From Caballeronia ptereochthonis (lineage in GTDB: Bacteria > Pseudomonadota > Gammaproteobacteria > Burkholderiales > Burkholderiaceae), in the NCBI RefSeq assembly GCF_001545075.1, contig NZ_FCOB02000012.1, forward strand, positions 140,064-204,063: a stretch of 64,000 nt of DNA. Direction: 5' to 3'. Position numbers and translations under genes: made by a program. Within the stretch, counting starts at the first letter, position 1; each line of letters opens with the position of its first letter. Positions 62,640 through 64,000 of this stretch are shown here, in pieces. The notes beneath the pieces are model-generated. The model was not told the DNA's origin and did no database searches. It saw nothing but the letters and a program-made list of their open reading frames with translations.

Positions 62640-63343
62640 AGGCGAACATGAGCGAGCCAGCACACACCGACGCAGCCACCGCAGCCGACGACGACCTGAG
62701 CATCGCGCGCCGCGTCGCCGCGGGTGAGCGTTCCGCTTTCGAGTTGCTGATGCGGCGGCATAACCGGCGTCTCTATCGCATGGCGCGCGCGGTCTTGCGC
62801 AACGACGCCGAAGCGGAAGATGCGTTGCAGGAAGCGTATCTGCATGCGTACAAATCGATGAGCCAGTTTCGTGGCGATTCGCAGCTCTTCACCTGGCTGT
62901 CGCGGCTCGTGCTCAACGAATGTTTCGCGCGATTGCGGCGGGCGGCGCGGCGCCAGAATGTGATTCCCATCGTGGACGCGCCCGGATACGTCGAACAAGC
63001 CGATGCAATGATCTCGCGCGACGAGGATGCCCCTGACCAGGCGCTCGCGCGTTCGCAAGTACGCGCGCTGCTCGAACGCAAGCTCGATGAATTGCCGGAG
63101 CTGTTTCGCGTCGTGTTCGTGTTGCGCTCGATCGAGGAAATGAGCGTCGAGGAGACCGCGCAATGCCTGAACATTCCCGAGGCGACGGTGCGTAGCCGTC
63201 ATTTTCGCGCGCGAAGCATGCTGCGCGAATCGCTGGCGCAGGCGTTCGATCTCGCCGAGCGGGATGTGTTCGACTTCGGCGGTGCGCAGTGCGACCGCAT
63301 CGTGGCGCGCGTACTATCGAAGATATCCGGTGGCGCGTCATAG
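62636..63343 (+). CDS. ECF sigma-70 family RNA polymerase sigma factor
   Basis: A 235-residue sigma factor with only regions 2 and 4. Region 2 is FELLMRRHNRRLYRMARAVLRNDAEAEDALQEAYLHAYKSMSQFRGDSQLFTWLSRLV (about residues 40-97), region 4 LPELFRVVFVLRSIEEMSVEETAQCLNIPEATVRSRHFRARSML (about 150-200). ATG 62636 overlaps the cupredoxin stop as ATGA; ATG 62648 has a better-placed AAGG and could be used. No anti-sigma gene follows. It probably governs its own operon and envelope/redox responses. Confidence 0.9.
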   Translation: MKANMSEPAHTDAATAADDDLSIARRVAAGERSAFELLMRRHNRRLYRMARAVLRNDAEAEDALQEAYLHAYKSMSQFRGDSQLFTWLSRLVLNECFARLRRAARRQNVIPIVDAPGYVEQADAMISRDEDAPDQALARSQVRALLERKLDELPELFRVVFVLRSIEEMSVEETAQCLNIPEATVRSRHFRARSMLRESLAQAFDLAERDVFDFGGAQCDRIVARVLSKISGGAS

Positions 63344-63385
63344 CGTTTGCGGCGTGCTTTCCCGGAGCGCCGGAAAGGAGGCGCC

Positions 63386-63766
63386 ATGTACAAGGACAGG
63401 GCGGTTGCGCGGGCCGTCCGCATCGGCCGGGCTTGCGTGATAGCGGGAATCGTCGTGCTGGCGGGTATTTCGAACACTCATGCGCGGACGATCACGGTCA
63501 TATCGGGAACTTATGGCGGGAACTGCGGCGCGCCGGGCGGCAACGCGACGCGCGATCTGGTGCGTCAATGCGATGGCCGCAGCATTTGTGAGTACGTGCT
63601 GAACCGAAAGCGCATCCGCGACACGGCGCGCGCCTGCAGCAAGGATCTGCAAGCCGACTGGCGTTGCACGGACACCGAATTCCATACCGCGATGCTCAGC
63701 GCCGACGCGGGCGCGGGCAGCACGCTCGTGCTGAGCTGCATCGAGCAGACGGGCCCCGGCCACTGA
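63386..63766 (+). CDS. Small secreted Cys-rich protein, lectin-like
   Basis: A 126-residue exported protein: signal peptide to about residue 33 (VIAGIVVLAGISNTHA). The mature part (TITVISGTYGGNCGAP, LVRQCDGRSICEYVLN, ARACSKDLQADWRCTD) has eight-spaced cysteines and a C-terminal WRCTD-T-E-F segment that resemble SUEL-type rhamnose/galactose-binding lectin domains, here short and bacterial. AAAGGAGG precedes ATG 63386. It lies 42 bases after the sigma factor and may be a target of it. Carbohydrate binding is an inference. Confidence 0.6.
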   Translation: MYKDRAVARAVRIGRACVIAGIVVLAGISNTHARTITVISGTYGGNCGAPGGNATRDLVRQCDGRSICEYVLNRKRIRDTARACSKDLQADWRCTDTEFHTAMLSADAGAGSTLVLSCIEQTGPGH

Positions 63767-63839
63767 TCGGTCCTAGGCTGCGCCTATGGCGGGCAAAGCT
63801 ATCTGATATTTGCGCGCTTGCCGGGCAGGCATTCAAATA

Positions 63840-63870
63840 GAGGCTATACGAAGCCTCATTCCGAAGGCTT
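63840..63870. promoter_or_regulatory. Two mutually exclusive hairpins before etfB
   Basis: GAGGCT (63840-63845) can pair with AGCCTC (63852-63857), whereas AAGCCT (63851-63856) can pair with AGGCTT (63865-63870); the middle element is shared. It sits about 20 bases before the etfB GTG, within the likely 5' UTR. Confidence 0.4.
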
Positions 63871-63890
63871 GTCATCACTCGGAGACGCAA

Positions 63891-64000
63891 GTGAAGATCC
63901 TTGTCCCAGTCAAGAGGGTGGTCGACTACAACGTGAAGGTCCGGGTGAAGTCGGACAACACGGGAGTCGATATCGCCAACGTGAAGATGTCGATGAACCC
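63891..64000 (+). CDS. etfB: Electron transfer flavoprotein beta subunit, 3' end outside window
   Basis: The first 36 codons read [20 protein letters not shown] and then [17 protein letters not shown], identical in pattern to EtfB N-termini. GTG 63891 is the start, with GGAG ten bases upstream. EtfAB passes electrons from acyl-CoA dehydrogenases to the quinone pool. The gene continues past the right edge; an etfA is expected after it. Confidence 0.9.
   Translation, partial: MKILVPVKRVVDYNVKVRVKSDNTGVDIANVKMSMN

Noticed and set aside
1..64000. tRNA, rRNA, CRISPR arrays, insertion sequences, prophage
   Set aside because: I looked for cloverleaf arms, regular spacer repeats, transposase motifs and phage genes in the intergenic stretches and saw none; without a covariance-model scan, a tRNA or small RNA could still be missed.

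Overview
The window is about 64 kb of GC-rich (roughly 65%) chromosomal DNA from a Burkholderiaceae bacterium, most likely a Paraburkholderia or Caballeronia. The placement rests on the porin type, the GlxA/LysR/LAL regulators, DUF2964-like and DUF3141 proteins, PPK2, the MexAB-type pump with PqiABC, and the codon usage; no rRNA or other phylogenetic marker is present. I see no tRNA, rRNA, CRISPR array, complete insertion sequence or prophage. Gene density is high, and most long open frames opposite the genes are GC-driven shadows.

Region 1 (1-9.5 kb) is accessory metabolism: the 3' part of an acyl-CoA ligase and a metal-ligand-poor amidohydrolase, a LysR/MFS divergent pair, an SDR, a GlxA-type AraC regulator, an M20 carbamoylase-like hydrolase and a second TIM-barrel amidohydrolase. 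Region 2 (8.9-20.5 kb) looks like one catabolic island. A leftward six-gene run (UspA/hemerythrin-like protein, quinone oxidoreductase, TauD dioxygenase, BKACE beta-keto acid cleavage enzyme, MFS transporter, small alpha/beta hydrolase) diverges from a large LuxR/MalT-type ATP-binding regulator, which is followed rightward by a porin and a second acyl-CoA ligase. Region 3 (20.8-27.4 kb) holds an aspartate:alanine-exchanger-type transporter, a D-lactate dehydrogenase, a VIT-like membrane protein and small envelope proteins, with two decayed genes (a DUF2950 remnant and a twice-frameshifted outer-membrane barrel).

Region 4 (27.5-36.6 kb) carries PPK2, a SulP anion transporter and a tightly coupled set: DUF3141 PhaC-like protein, phosphotransacetylase, acetate kinase, FabI enoyl reductase and an unknown protein. 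This resembles a low-oxygen/energy-stress gene set. Region 5 (36.6-46.1 kb) is a leftward six-gene envelope operon joining a tripartite RND efflux pump to PqiA-PqiB-PqiC, with stops and starts overlapping or nearly so throughout its last five genes.

Region 6 (46.6-52.6 kb) is the most unusual. A LysR regulator diverges from a single 1132-residue polypeptide that fuses a 4Fe-4S/molybdopterin oxidoreductase to a complete FAD/NAD/2Fe-2S reductase, followed by an AtoE-type short-chain fatty acid transporter. Region 7 (52.6-57.3 kb) has a decayed PLP-dependent regulator/aminotransferase fragment, the YjcH-ActP acetate symporter pair, an aldehyde-dehydrogenase homologue that has lost its catalytic Cys, Asn and NAD-binding Lys, and a UspA protein. 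Region 8 (57.5-64 kb) has an MGH1/GH63-type glycosidase, a DUF2784 protein, a cupin, a DUF4142-cupredoxin-ECF sigma factor operon, a small Cys-rich secreted protein and the beginning of etfB, which runs off the right edge.
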